Source: an uncultured Saprospiraceae bacterium
GTDB lineage: Bacteria > Bacteroidota > Bacteroidia > Chitinophagales > Saprospiraceae
Assembly: GCA_938016265.1 (NCBI GenBank)
Contig: CALLWB010000008.1
Span: forward strand, 62,001-126,000
Direction of reading: 5' to 3'
DNA length: 64,000 nt
The translations under genes were made by a program, and so were the position numbers. Numbering within the stretch: the first letter of the stretch is position 1; every line of letters begins with the position of its first letter. This document shows, piece by piece, positions 36,449 through 46,009 of this stretch. The notes under the pieces were generated by a model. The model was given only the letters and a program-made list of their open reading frames with translations. It made no database searches and was not told where the DNA came from.

Positions 36449-38134
36449 ATGTCAACGAAGCTTATCGAGTGTGTACCTAATTTTAGTGAAGGAAGAGATC
36501 CTTCTATAATCAAACAAATAACCGATGCTGTAGAAGCAGTTGAAGGGGTAAAACTACTTGATGTAGATCCCGGTAAAGCAACCAACCGAACGGTGGTCAC
36601 TTTTGTCGGTACACCAGAACGCGTAATTGAGGCAGCATTCCAAGCAATAAAAATGGCTAGCCAAGTCATCGACATGAGTAAACACTCCGGTGAACATCCA
36701 AGAATGGGCGCCACCGACGTTTGTCCATTGATCCCAATAGCCAATGTAACTATGGAGGAGGCGAGCGAATATGCACGTCAACTGGCAAAACGCGTTGGTG
36801 AGGAACTGGATATACCGATCTACTTATACGAAAGTTCAGCCTCTAAACCCGAATGGAAAAATCTGGCAACCATCCGCGCTGGTGAATACGAAGCACTGCC
36901 CGACAAACTAACAAAACCAGAATGGAAACCGGACTTCGGCCCCGCTAAGTTTAATCCTAAAGCAGGCGCAACAGCCATCGGTGCACGTGACTTCCTAGTC
37001 GCTTATAATGTAAATTTGAATACTACTTCTGTAAGAAGATCCAACTCGGTCGCCTTCGATATCAGAGAAAATGGCCGAATCAAACGCGAAGGCGGAAAAC
37101 TCACCGGCAAACCACTTACCGACGATCAGGGCGTCCCACTTAGAGAACCCGGCGCCTGCAAAGCCGTCAAAGCAATTGGCTGGTTTATTGAAGAATATGG
37201 TATTGCTCAAATCTCCATGAACTTGACCAATATCAACACGACACCAATGCACATTGCATTTGAAGAAACCAGAAAAAGTGCCAACAAAAGAGGCTTACGT
37301 GTTACTGGTTCGGAACTGGTAGGAATGGTGCCCCTGAAAGTAATGTTGGATGCTGGCAAATATTTTCTGAAAGCACAACAACGATCAACAGGAATTGCAG
37401 AGGAAGAAATCATCCGCCTAGCAATCAAATCGCTTGGTTTAGACGAATTGTCTCCCTTCGATCCCAGAAAAAAAATCATCGAATACAGCCTACAAGATGC
37501 AGGCTTTGCGCCACTTATTGGAATGGACTTAAAAGCATTTGCCAATGAAACAGCTTCTGAAAGCCCTGCTCCGGGAGGAGGGTCCATTTCTGCTTATGTT
37601 GGTGTGCTTGGAATTTCTCTAGGAACAATGGTGGCCAACCTTTCCGCCCACAAACGTTCTTGGAATGACAGATGGGAAGAGTTTTCTATCTGGGCAGAGA
37701 AGGGCCAATCCTTAAAAGATGAGCTTTTGCGTCTAGTAGACGAAGACACCCGATCCTTCAATGGCATAATGGAGGCGTTCCGACTACCAAAAGGTACAGA
37801 AGAAGAGAAAAAAGCCAGAAAATCAGCGATCCAAGCCGCTACCAAATACGCCATTGATGTCCCTTTTCAAGTGATGGAAAAATCATTGGCGACCTTTGAG
37901 GTAATCAAGGCCATGGCAGAAATTGGAAATCCAAATTCCGTCACTGATGCTGGTGTTGGGGCCTTGTGTGCTCGGACGGCAGTAAGAGGCGCCTTCCTCA
38001 ACGTAAAAATCAATACGGGTGATTTGGACGACAAAGATTTTGTAGCATCCATTCTTCAAAAAGGAGAAGCCATGACACAAACCGCAGATCGCCTCGAGCA
38101 AGAAATTATGGATATCGTAAACAGTAAAATCTAG
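36449..38134 (+). CDS. ftcD: Bifunctional glutamate formimidoyltransferase / formimidoyltetrahydrofolate cyclodeaminase
   Basis: The enzyme moves the formimino group from N-formimidoyl-glutamate (from histidine breakdown) to tetrahydrofolate, and then releases ammonia to give methenyl-THF. Residues 1 to about 330 are the transferase: MSTKLIECVPNFSEGRDPSI, KHSGEHPRMGATD (78-90, with the catalytic-loop His) and GARDFLVAYNVNLNT. Residues about 360-560 are the cyclodeaminase domain: FANETASESPAPGGGSISAY, LVDEDTRSFNGIMEAFRLP and GNPNSVTDAGVGALCARTAV. Length 561 matches the fused FtcD form found in animals and many Bacteroidota. Other hut genes are not adjacent. trmN6 starts 7 bp after it. Confidence 0.96.
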   Translation: MSTKLIECVPNFSEGRDPSIIKQITDAVEAVEGVKLLDVDPGKATNRTVVTFVGTPERVIEAAFQAIKMASQVIDMSKHSGEHPRMGATDVCPLIPIANVTMEEASEYARQLAKRVGEELDIPIYLYESSASKPEWKNLATIRAGEYEALPDKLTKPEWKPDFGPAKFNPKAGATAIGARDFLVAYNVNLNTTSVRRSNSVAFDIRENGRIKREGGKLTGKPLTDDQGVPLREPGACKAVKAIGWFIEEYGIAQISMNLTNINTTPMHIAFEETRKSANKRGLRVTGSELVGMVPLKVMLDAGKYFLKAQQRSTGIAEEEIIRLAIKSLGLDELSPFDPRKKIIEYSLQDAGFAPLIGMDLKAFANETASESPAPGGGSISAYVGVLGISLGTMVANLSAHKRSWNDRWEEFSIWAEKGQSLKDELLRLVDEDTRSFNGIMEAFRLPKGTEEEKKARKSAIQAATKYAIDVPFQVMEKSLATFEVIKAMAEIGNPNSVTDAGVGALCARTAVRGAFLNVKINTGDLDDKDFVASILQKGEAMTQTADRLEQEIMDIVNSKI

Positions 38135-38141
38135 TCTACTT

Positions 38142-38831
38142 TTGGCAGAACGACTATTTCAATTTAAGAAATTTTCGGTGCGCCATGCGCAATCTTTGAT
38201 GAAGGTAAGTACGGACTCTATCCTTCTTGGTGCTTGGATTCCTGTCGATTTTACTCCTCAGCGCGTCCTTGATATTGGAGCGGGCTGCGGGCTATTGTCT
38301 TTAATGATGGCACAGCGATTTCCCGCAGCAAAGGTGGATGGTGTGGAGTTGGATAAGCCCTCTTTCGAGGAATGTACCGCTAATTTCATGCGAAGTCCCT
38401 GGGATGCCCGTCTCTCTGTTTTCCATCAGCGTATTCAAGACTTTGCCCGGGATAGCAATGCGAACTACGATCTTATCATTTCAAATCCTCCTTTTTTTAC
38501 TAGTGGTGTGTCCCGCAATTCTGCGCGGCATACGGTGGAGTTGTCGCATGGGGAATTGGTTTCTGTTGCTAGTCGTTTGCTAGTGGCCGGCGGTGTTTTG
38601 GGGTTGGTACTGCCTGTTGATTCTGAGTTGTCAGTTGTTGGTTTGGCTTTGGAGGTAGGTTTGTTTTTGGCGCATCGGGTAATGGTGCATACTAATTCGG
38701 GTAATGCTGTTCGTGTTTTATTGCTTTTCAAGAACCTGCCTTGTGAATGTGTTGATGAACAGTTGTTTATTTATGAAGAGGGCGTTTTTTCAGAAGTCTA
38801 TTTGGACTTGGTGAAGGACTTTTATTTGTGA
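38142..38831 (+). CDS. trmN6: tRNA1(Val) A37 N6-methyltransferase (TrmN6/YfiC)
   Basis: The 229-residue SAM-dependent enzyme methylates A37 of tRNA1(Val) in its best-known members. It has the family's N-terminal FQFKKFSVRHAQSLMKVSTDSILLGAW, the SAM loop VLDIGAGCGLLSLMMAQRFP and VDGVELD, and the N-x-PF-type catalytic motif DLIISNPPFFTSG. The start is a TTG at 38142; the next in-frame ATG (codon 20) would remove conserved sequence. It begins 7 bp after ftcD and is probably translated from the same message. The gene is noticeably T/G-rich on its coding strand relative to ftcD. Confidence 0.9.
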   Translation: MAERLFQFKKFSVRHAQSLMKVSTDSILLGAWIPVDFTPQRVLDIGAGCGLLSLMMAQRFPAAKVDGVELDKPSFEECTANFMRSPWDARLSVFHQRIQDFARDSNANYDLIISNPPFFTSGVSRNSARHTVELSHGELVSVASRLLVAGGVLGLVLPVDSELSVVGLALEVGLFLAHRVMVHTNSGNAVRVLLLFKNLPCECVDEQLFIYEEGVFSEVYLDLVKDFYL

Positions 38832-39585
38832 ATTTTCATTTGTTAAAACAATTGGCCCTTTTTGAAACTTTCTGTTGAACATTAATTTTTCTGTCTGAAT
38901 TATCAAATAGAAAGATAGCTACCCCTTATTCCCACAAGTGCCATCAATACACTTTTCATTACGGTTACATTTAAGCCTTGTTATTCAATGGGAATTTTGT
39001 TTTGTTATTGGAATACTAAAAAAGTCAAGAAGAAATTCCTAAAACAATTTACAGTAAAACATATCACTAAACAGACAAAATATCTACTTAAATTTCCACA
39101 CACTTACTACTACTACAAGACCATTCAGTTCAAATAACAAAATTATTTATGTAAAACTTGATTAACTTTGAAGCTGTACTACCTAATTGCTTTAATTAAT
39201 TTTGACCTACTTGTATTCTAGGTATAAATCAAAATAATGACAGCTAGCAATCCCCCCCAATTTCAGAGACACTCATCAAGCATTTTGAAAGAAATTTTAC
39301 CCACTTCCGAAATGCTCCCTGTTTCTTTTAGGAGAACATTGTTCCTTTTTTGCCCAATTCAATCCATCGCTGCCCTAAACACACAACCCTTTGGCAGTCA
39401 ATTGATTTTAACAAAAAAGACAATCATTCCACTAGATTTGATCAATAATAGACCTGAATCGTTAACAATTTGATCTTTTGAAGGAAACTTGTAACCTCTT
39501 ATAGAGGTGCAAAACGATAGATTCTATTCTTCTGTTTATTTTTAAAACTGAAGTACATATATTAATTTAGACAAAATTAACTACT
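38832..39585. other. Intergenic region, 754 bp
   Basis: No gene is seen; a 78-codon frame at 39237 has no features. Two TAnnTTTG elements (TAACTTTG at 39163-39170, TAATTTTG at 39197-39204) lie about 380-420 nt before the next ATG, which would give that gene a long leader. A small hairpin CCTCT-TAT-AGAGG occurs near 39496-39508. Confidence 0.45.
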
Positions 39586-42500
39586 ATGAAAAAACTATTT
39601 TTTTTACTCGTTACCTCCCTATTATTTATCGAGATTTCCCAAGCTCAAATGGTAAGTTCGATAACTCAACATGGTATTACCTGGACATTTGACCAGCCTT
39701 ATCAAACTGGCCAATATGCAAACGGAGACTATTGGGTATTAGGTCCAGTGACAATTATTTCAATAAGTCCTGATTTTTCGGCTGGAAGAAATGGGTGGGA
39801 AGTAAACCCAAAGACATACAACTCCCAAGGATTCGATGACCGACTCCCAGGATATGACCAGAATCTTATCCCAGCGCTACCCTATACATCTTCTGGCACA
39901 TTAGAATCTATCGTCAAGACAATCAGCAGAGGAACAACAACGGACAGACCAAAACTGCAAACAGCCGGAGTACTAACAGTTGTCAACGCCATTCCAATAA
40001 ACAATGGCGCAAATTTATTCCGACCTGCCTACTTTGGCACCTTGTGGAAACCCAATATTTCAACGAATTCAATTGCGACCAACTTATTACCTTCCTATTC
40101 CGCAGTTGCCAACGCCCCAGCCCTAAGTGCTATAGCAGCTAATTTTGCAAGGGTACAACTCGACCATAGAACTGATTGGCGCGGGAGGGAATTTCATCCA
40201 ATCGACAACATGCCAGCTTATGGAGCCAACGTAAACAACCATACAGCATCCGGTGCATTGCGATTGATGTTGGACGATCCAATTTCAGCAAAGATGCCTG
40301 CCTTGATCAACTATTTGCAAGCAGGTATTGACTTTTACTCCATCGCAGTAAATGGAGGTGCCTGGCCTTCGAACGGCGGCCACGGAAACGCTAGAAAACT
40401 CCCCATCACTTTTGCGGCCTTAATGCTTCAAGATCCTGCTATGCAAAATAATGTTTCAAATTGGGCACAATCCCGCTCCAAATTTCAAGAAGATCAGGAC
40501 TATTACTTCAGTCAACAAGCAAACAACGGGACAGGCCAGGTTCTATACGGACAACCAACTACCTCAGAGTTTAACTATTGGTCATCCATCATCAAACTAA
40601 CCGGTAGCAAAACCGCAATTGATCCCTACGGTTTTATTGATGGAGGAAGAGGTCCTGGCGGTTCTTATCAATTTTGTTGCACTTCTATGCCAAACAAGGG
40701 GGTGGCCACCGCATTATTAATGTTTCCAGAGCTTCAGTGCGTTTGGAACAATGACCAGTTTATTTCTTATGTTGACCGATGGGTAAATATTGGTGCATGG
40801 GCTCAAAATGATCCTTGCGCTCCTGCTGATTTATCGGATACAAACATGGCAAATTATGGAGTTACTTATGGCCCTGATGGGAATGGTGGTTGTATCCTTG
40901 ACACCGACCCTTCTGATGGGATTGGCAGATACCCCAACAATCATGCGATCAATGCTGATGGAGGCAATTATCAAAATCCCTTTGCCAATAGTCTATGGAC
41001 AGCCTACAGAGCCTCAACTCAAGTCAACCCTTGCGGTCAGGTGTGTGTGGTCAATGCAGGCACTGGTAGCACATTGATCTACTGTGATACATCGCAGCTT
41101 GCTATAGGATCAATCGATTTGTTTGACCATTTAACCGGAGGCCCTGACTTGAATGGCATATGGTCTGATCTGGATGGTTCGAGTCAGCTTACTGGATCAA
41201 CTTTAAATGTTGAGCTATTACCATTAGGCACATTCACCTTCCAATATGTGGTAACCAATCCACTTTGCGCAGTCACGAATGATACGAGTGAAATTGTTAT
41301 CACCATAAATCAATGTATTCCGCCACAACCCTGCTCTACCTCTTTCACTCCGATTATTGATGGGCAACAAGATAGCGGATGGGGAGCTATTCCAAGTCAA
41401 AACATCACAAACAACATTATCGGTATTGTGGGCAGCAGTAGTGACCTAAGCGGTTCATTTAAGCTGCATTGGGACACTGACAATTTGTATTTGTTTGTAG
41501 AAGTTCAGGACGATCTATTAATCAATGACAATTCGATCAGACATTTTAATGACGATGGTGTTTCCGTTTATCTGGATGGAGGCAATGAAAACACAACGAC
41601 TTATGATACCAATGATCACAATATGCAATTTCGATGGAATGACCCTGTGGTGAAAGACAATGGCAGTTTGAACCCTGCTGGAGTATTGAAGGGAGAGTTT
41701 CAAACGGCCACTGGTTATTCGATGGAGATGAGTATTCCATGGTCTACGATTGGCTACCTGCCGACTACCGGTCATACTATAGGTATAGACATTCACCTCA
41801 ATGACGATGATGATGGGAATGATCGCGATAAAAAACTGACCTGGACAGACCTTCAGGACCTTGCTTGGACAAACCCATCTGTACTAGGAGACTATGTGCT
41901 TAATGATCCTTGTAATACCAGATTGGTAACTTGTGACCTGGCGGTATTAATGGAAGGGCCTTTTGACCCATTGCTGGGAATGATGGGCAACTCCTTATTG
42001 CAGTCTTCGATATTGCCAATGGGCCAGCCATACTCCGCTGCTCCATGGAATTATCCGGGGACGGAAGGGACAAACTGGCTGCCGAGCGACTATCCGGCAG
42101 GATCGGTAGACTGGGTACTTGTTTCCTTTCGGGAATCATTGCTTGGTTCTAGTAAAGTAGCGGAAGTTGCAGCCGTAGTATTGCAAGATGGCAGCATTCC
42201 TTCCTTTGATCTCTCGCTTGCTGCTAGCTATGATGCCTTGTACGTCGTTATTGAACACCGCAATCATTTACCGGTCATCTCGTCGCAACCAGTAGACATC
42301 ATTAACAATACGATCACCTATGACTTCACCTCCACCAACGGGTACGTTGCCGGTGCTGGGTTCAGCCAGAAACAAATAGGTCAAAACTGGGTACTTTATG
42401 CTGGGAATGGGGTACAAGATAATCCAGGCGGCTTTGATATTATTGGAAGTGATAAAATTCTTTGGCAAACGATCAATGGTACGTTTGATTTTTACCATCC

Positions 42501-42591
42501 TGCTGATTACAATTTGGATGGAGACATTAACGGAAGTGATAAAATAATCTGGGATGAGAATAACGGTATTTCGTCTTCAGTACTTAAATAG
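39586..42591 (+). CDS. Large secreted protein with CBM9-like domain and dockerin-like C-terminal module
   Basis: The 1001-residue product has a signal peptide (MKKLFFLLVTSLLFIEISQAQ). Residues about 22-500 form an unrecognised domain beginning HGITWTFDQPYQTGQYANGD, with RTDWRGREFHPIDNMPAYG and NGGAWPSNGGHGNARKLPI. Its helical parts and aromatic residues suggest a sugar-active fold such as an (alpha/alpha) toroid (inference). Residues about 505-570 are a small beta-domain. Residues about 585-775 look like a CBM9-like carbohydrate-binding domain (FKLHWDTDNLYLFVEVQDD, FNDDGVSVYLDGGNEN, YSMEMSIPWSTIG). Residues about 780-1001 are the shared module with GQPYSAAPWNYPGTEG, YVVIEHRNHLPVIS, and calcium-loop repeats (DIIGSDKILW; DYNLDGDINGSDKIIW). 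It probably acts on polysaccharide at the cell surface. Confidence 0.8.
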   Translation: MKKLFFLLVTSLLFIEISQAQMVSSITQHGITWTFDQPYQTGQYANGDYWVLGPVTIISISPDFSAGRNGWEVNPKTYNSQGFDDRLPGYDQNLIPALPYTSSGTLESIVKTISRGTTTDRPKLQTAGVLTVVNAIPINNGANLFRPAYFGTLWKPNISTNSIATNLLPSYSAVANAPALSAIAANFARVQLDHRTDWRGREFHPIDNMPAYGANVNNHTASGALRLMLDDPISAKMPALINYLQAGIDFYSIAVNGGAWPSNGGHGNARKLPITFAALMLQDPAMQNNVSNWAQSRSKFQEDQDYYFSQQANNGTGQVLYGQPTTSEFNYWSSIIKLTGSKTAIDPYGFIDGGRGPGGSYQFCCTSMPNKGVATALLMFPELQCVWNNDQFISYVDRWVNIGAWAQNDPCAPADLSDTNMANYGVTYGPDGNGGCILDTDPSDGIGRYPNNHAINADGGNYQNPFANSLWTAYRASTQVNPCGQVCVVNAGTGSTLIYCDTSQLAIGSIDLFDHLTGGPDLNGIWSDLDGSSQLTGSTLNVELLPLGTFTFQYVVTNPLCAVTNDTSEIVITINQCIPPQPCSTSFTPIIDGQQDSGWGAIPSQNITNNIIGIVGSSSDLSGSFKLHWDTDNLYLFVEVQDDLLINDNSIRHFNDDGVSVYLDGGNENTTTYDTNDHNMQFRWNDPVVKDNGSLNPAGVLKGEFQTATGYSMEMSIPWSTIGYLPTTGHTIGIDIHLNDDDDGNDRDKKLTWTDLQDLAWTNPSVLGDYVLNDPCNTRLVTCDLAVLMEGPFDPLLGMMGNSLLQSSILPMGQPYSAAPWNYPGTEGTNWLPSDYPAGSVDWVLVSFRESLLGSSKVAEVAAVVLQDGSIPSFDLSLAASYDALYVVIEHRNHLPVISSQPVDIINNTITYDFTSTNGYVAGAGFSQKQIGQNWVLYAGNGVQDNPGGFDIIGSDKILWQTINGTFDFYHPADYNLDGDINGSDKIIWDENNGISSSVLK

Positions 42592-42609
42592 GTAAGTGTT
42601 TACAAAAAC

Positions 42610-42652
42610 AAAAAGGTTGGACAGTCCTGAGTGGATGTCCAACCTTTTTTTG
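42610..42652. terminator. Bidirectional Rho-independent terminator
   Basis: AAAAGGTTGGACA (42611-42623) pairs with TGTCCAACCTTTT (42636-42648), followed by more T on the plus strand and preceded by A-rich sequence. It serves the convergent genes ending at 42591 and 42672. Confidence 0.9.
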
Positions 42653-42671
42653 TTTCCTTAAGGAATAATAG

Positions 42672-44324
42672 TTAATGTTTTATGAACTTGGTTACTCTTC
42701 TGATTTCATTTTCGTTGGTAACATAAATAAAATAAGGCGCAGAAGATAGACCTGATGTTTGCATTTCAATTTCATTTATGCCAGGTGCCACTTCGACTAT
42801 TTTGGAAGAAACCACCCTTCCTAGCACATCAGCAATTGTAATTTCCACTTTACCTGATTCGACGCTTCCAATATTCAAAATGGAATTGCCTTTTACCGGG
42901 TTGGGGCTAATTGTAATGCTGTAATCCCTTGATTCTAACTGGGCAGTCACGACATTGCTAAACTCAAAACTACCATCAAAGTCAACAATTCGAAGTCGAT
43001 AGTAGTAGAGTTTTTCTGGCAGGACGGCATAATCATCTATTGAATAATTGGCCGCATCATTGGATGTTCCAGCTCCAGCAACCATATTAATTGTTGAAAA
43101 ATTGGTACCATCTAAACTACGTTGTACTTCGAAACGATCATTTTCTATTTCTGAGATGGTTGTCCAGGAAACGTTTATGTAGCGATTTAGGATTGGTTGT
43201 GCCTTCAGTTCGACCAGTTCAACAGCAAGAGGAGTCGTACCACTAGCAAAACTAAAACTGGAAAACCCTTGAAATCCCCCACGAGACAAACCGACAGGCG
43301 ATGGCCCACAATCGCCTAAATTGCCAGTAATTGCATCATCTTTTGTAATAAAAAAATCGGAGTTAGGGCAAGAGGTAAAATCCTGTGGCCATATCGTCAT
43401 CTTATAGGAGTAGGGGCCGGACGATAGAGAAGTAAACTCCCATTCACCATGGTCTGCTCCAGAGAAGCAATCAATAATGACATTGCACTCTTCTGGCGTA
43501 CCAACAATCACATTTGGGCTGCCTTGTTCAAAATATCCGGTAATCACATCATACCCATTAAACCCATGTTCCATATTGGCATATTGGACACCTCTGGCAG
43601 CGGCAGTTGATGTGTTTGGTTCCAGCCCAATTGGAAAACCGTAATCTCCTCCAACTGGAAAGATGGCCCTTCTGAGCTTACCTTGAATGTACCCATTATC
43701 AACTGCGGAAGTATTACCGTTTGCAGTAATGGTATTGTTTAAAAAATTTCCTAGTCCAGGTGTATTACTCATCATTCCAAATGTTGCTTGATAAGCAGCT
43801 CCATTCACCTGATCTGTAGCATCTGTACGCAAACGATTGACAGGAGAGTTTCCAGATCCATTGGGTGAAAAGTTTATGGTGCTTCGGACATCGGTATTAC
43901 TACCTGCACCGTTTAGGTAGACTAACCCTTGCGTATTGGCCAATTCCAGATTATAAAAGGAGCCATCATTGACTCCTATTTGACTTTGTCCGCCACGAAC
44001 GGCATTATCGCCGGAAATAAACTGGGATTCCGTCACATTGACATCATTGTTTTCAAATCGGACAGTGCCGGTCCCTGATTGTTGGTAATTGTCGTCTACA
44101 GAGTACCAGTTTCCCTGGACTTCTATAAATCCGTTATTTTCTAGTTTCCCACCGGTTGCATTTTCTTCTATGTGCACGTCCCCCCAAACATAAACATCGG
44201 CTCCTGCCTGAATGAATAGTTCAGCGCCCTGCACATTTAGCTCATAGTCATGCTGTTGTCCAACAACAGTACCTGCCATGAATAATGCGACCAGAAAGAA
44301 TATTGTTTGCATGTTGTTTTGCAT
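42672..44324 (-). CDS. Secreted protein with T9SS type A sorting domain
   Basis: The 550-residue product has a signal peptide (cleavage near VVGQ; an ATG at 44312 is an alternative start). The body is beta-rich and Asn/Gly-rich. It starts with repeat-like strands (AELFIQAGADVYVWGDVHIEEN, then LENNGFIEVQGNWYS) common in Bacteroidota surface proteins that name no enzyme. At about 375-460 there is a fibronectin-like stretch (YINVSWTTISEIENDRFEVQR). The last 80 residues are a T9SS type A sorting domain (ITISPNPVKGNSILNIG, ITIADVLGRVVSSKIV, APYFIYVTNENEIRRVTKFI). It is exported through the outer membrane. The gene lies 35 bp after the one at 44360, with which it is probably co-transcribed. Confidence 0.87.
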   Translation of the reverse strand: MQNNMQTIFFLVALFMAGTVVGQQHDYELNVQGAELFIQAGADVYVWGDVHIEENATGGKLENNGFIEVQGNWYSVDDNYQQSGTGTVRFENNDVNVTESQFISGDNAVRGGQSQIGVNDGSFYNLELANTQGLVYLNGAGSNTDVRSTINFSPNGSGNSPVNRLRTDATDQVNGAAYQATFGMMSNTPGLGNFLNNTITANGNTSAVDNGYIQGKLRRAIFPVGGDYGFPIGLEPNTSTAAARGVQYANMEHGFNGYDVITGYFEQGSPNVIVGTPEECNVIIDCFSGADHGEWEFTSLSSGPYSYKMTIWPQDFTSCPNSDFFITKDDAITGNLGDCGPSPVGLSRGGFQGFSSFSFASGTTPLAVELVELKAQPILNRYINVSWTTISEIENDRFEVQRSLDGTNFSTINMVAGAGTSNDAANYSIDDYAVLPEKLYYYRLRIVDFDGSFEFSNVVTAQLESRDYSITISPNPVKGNSILNIGSVESGKVEITIADVLGRVVSSKIVEVAPGINEIEMQTSGLSSAPYFIYVTNENEIRRVTKFIKH

Positions 44325-44359
44325 ACTACACTTCTTTTAAGGTTAAGTAATAAGATGAA

Positions 44360-45580
44360 TTACTGATTCGCATTATTTTCTAGTTGAATCGTTGTGCTTT
44401 GGTTCGCACCTTTTATTGGTTCTGCTTCTGGCCCCGGGGCAAATCGTTTGCTGGAATCAAAAACTACCGTTCTTCCGTTGTGTTGCATATTGGCTCGGTT
44501 GGCGACTACTTGATAGCTGAATGGGATATTGGAGGTACCTCCATCTAGTTCAGTTACCTCAAACCCCGTAGCTGACTTATTGGTCACATATACTCCTTTA
44601 CAATTGCCTTCTAGTTGAATAAACACTCTCATTATATTGTCCGCATCAACAATTATATTCTTGGTATAAATAGGATCTAAGTTGATTGTGGCCTTGCCAT
44701 TTACAAGCATTCCTCCGCCATAATCATTAAACAACACCTCTGGTGCTTCGATGGAAGTCATTAGACGGGGCTGTTCATTTAAGTCGCGAACGATGGTACC
44801 TGAAGCACCTGGTCCGTCTATTTTCCGAAGGGTATTGGAGGCGTCTTCGTAGCAAACTCTTAGCCAGTTGTCGGTGGTCAGGCTGGGGCCATAGAGTTGG
44901 GCAAAATAGCCCGCTTGCGTATTAGCTAGTGAGGTTGCTGTGGTTGCAGTTCGTTTCCAGAGGTAGCCACTGACTCCTGCCAGTCCGGTCTCTGACATTC
45001 CTTGGACGCCTGAAGCAATTGCACCTTCACTTGCAGTATACCAGGAAACTCCATCATAGATGTTTGTACCGATGATACCTTGTGCGTTCGAAGAACCTGC
45101 CCCTCCATATACACCTACAGCTGCTCCACGAGCCACTGAGAAAATTCCAATGTTTTCATTTAGGGTATTCTCTAACACAATTTGCGCTCCTCTTCCTAAG
45201 CCTTCATGCCAAACTGTATTTCCAACCCTAGAGTTTGCAGTATTGTTAAGAAAAATGGCTGTACCGGCGCCAAGGCCATCATGGTTGACCAGAACGCCTG
45301 TTGATGTAGTAGTCGCATTTAGCATTTGTACGTTGTGACCGGTACCTACTGAATAATTTTTCAACCAGACAGCAGAGCTAATATTTGCAGAATTTACCAC
45401 ATCAATGTCTATTGCATTTCCGGTAGCTCCCAGATGATCCATTTCAATACCATCCTGATTTAAAGTATTAAAGATATCAAGCTTAGCATCTGGAGTAGGT
45501 TGGCCTACTCCTACATTCTGAGCGGACAATGATAAGGACATCAATGTCATCAATAAGAGACCAAAGTAGTTTTTTCTCAT
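44360..45580 (-). CDS. Secreted beta-repeat protein (tail-fibre-like N-terminus)
   Basis: The 406-residue product has a signal peptide (MRKNYFGLLLMTLMSLSLSAQ) followed by NVGVGQPTPDAKLDI. That opening is frequent in Bacteroidota exported proteins resembling phage tail-fibre or collar proteins. Residues about 45-230 are Gly/Asn/Ala-rich short beta repeats (GTAIFLNNTANSRVGNTVWH, GAAVGVYGGAGSSNAQGIIG), probably a beta-helix or fibre. The C-terminal 150 residues form a compact domain (LMTSIEAPEVLFNDYGGGML). It lacks a T9SS domain. It is first in a two-gene unit with the T9SS protein at 42672, which suggests a shared surface structure. Confidence 0.75.
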   Translation of the reverse strand: MRKNYFGLLLMTLMSLSLSAQNVGVGQPTPDAKLDIFNTLNQDGIEMDHLGATGNAIDIDVVNSANISSAVWLKNYSVGTGHNVQMLNATTTSTGVLVNHDGLGAGTAIFLNNTANSRVGNTVWHEGLGRGAQIVLENTLNENIGIFSVARGAAVGVYGGAGSSNAQGIIGTNIYDGVSWYTASEGAIASGVQGMSETGLAGVSGYLWKRTATTATSLANTQAGYFAQLYGPSLTTDNWLRVCYEDASNTLRKIDGPGASGTIVRDLNEQPRLMTSIEAPEVLFNDYGGGMLVNGKATINLDPIYTKNIIVDADNIMRVFIQLEGNCKGVYVTNKSATGFEVTELDGGTSNIPFSYQVVANRANMQHNGRTVVFDSSKRFAPGPEAEPIKGANQSTTIQLENNANQ

Positions 45581-46009
45581 GGTGTTTGGGTTAAATCGAT
45601 TTGTAATAATTACTCAAATACAATATTGTATATAATAAATATAAATAATTCAATGCAATGTCACGTTTGCTTTGTATTAAATATAATTAAATATTTCGTA
45701 AAAGCCCAACAAAAACGGGCTTTGCAATCATTTATTTACTTCATCACCACCATAATACGCTGTCATTTTGGGTCAAATATGGGCATATTGCACAAAAGAA
45801 TATTTTTAGGAAATACACTAAATTCTTGACATTTAAGACATAAGGTTGCATATTAGAGGCGTAGACTTCCAATTATATCTAAAAAAGAAATAAAATAGTA
45901 AAGCAAACTAATTGAGGAAATTGCCGTAAAACTGAGCAGAAGTAGGTTATTTGAGGATATGGCATTTGATTTGCAGTACACAGATTGGATAATACAAAAA
46001 AACCGAGAT
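45581..46009. other. Intergenic region between divergent genes, 429 bp
   Basis: It is AT-rich, with an alternating AT stretch near 45620-45650. No gene and no full promoter were recognised. The upstream promoter regions of both flanking genes must lie here. Confidence 0.4.

Noticed and set aside
38137-38144. TACTTTTG as a promoter for trmN6
   Set aside because: It overlaps the proposed TTG start and the end of ftcD; using it would remove conserved N-terminal residues. It is likely chance.
39237-39473. 78-codon open frame in the intergenic region before 39586
   Set aside because: No signal, domain or convincing start context; mixed hydrophilic sequence typical of chance frames.
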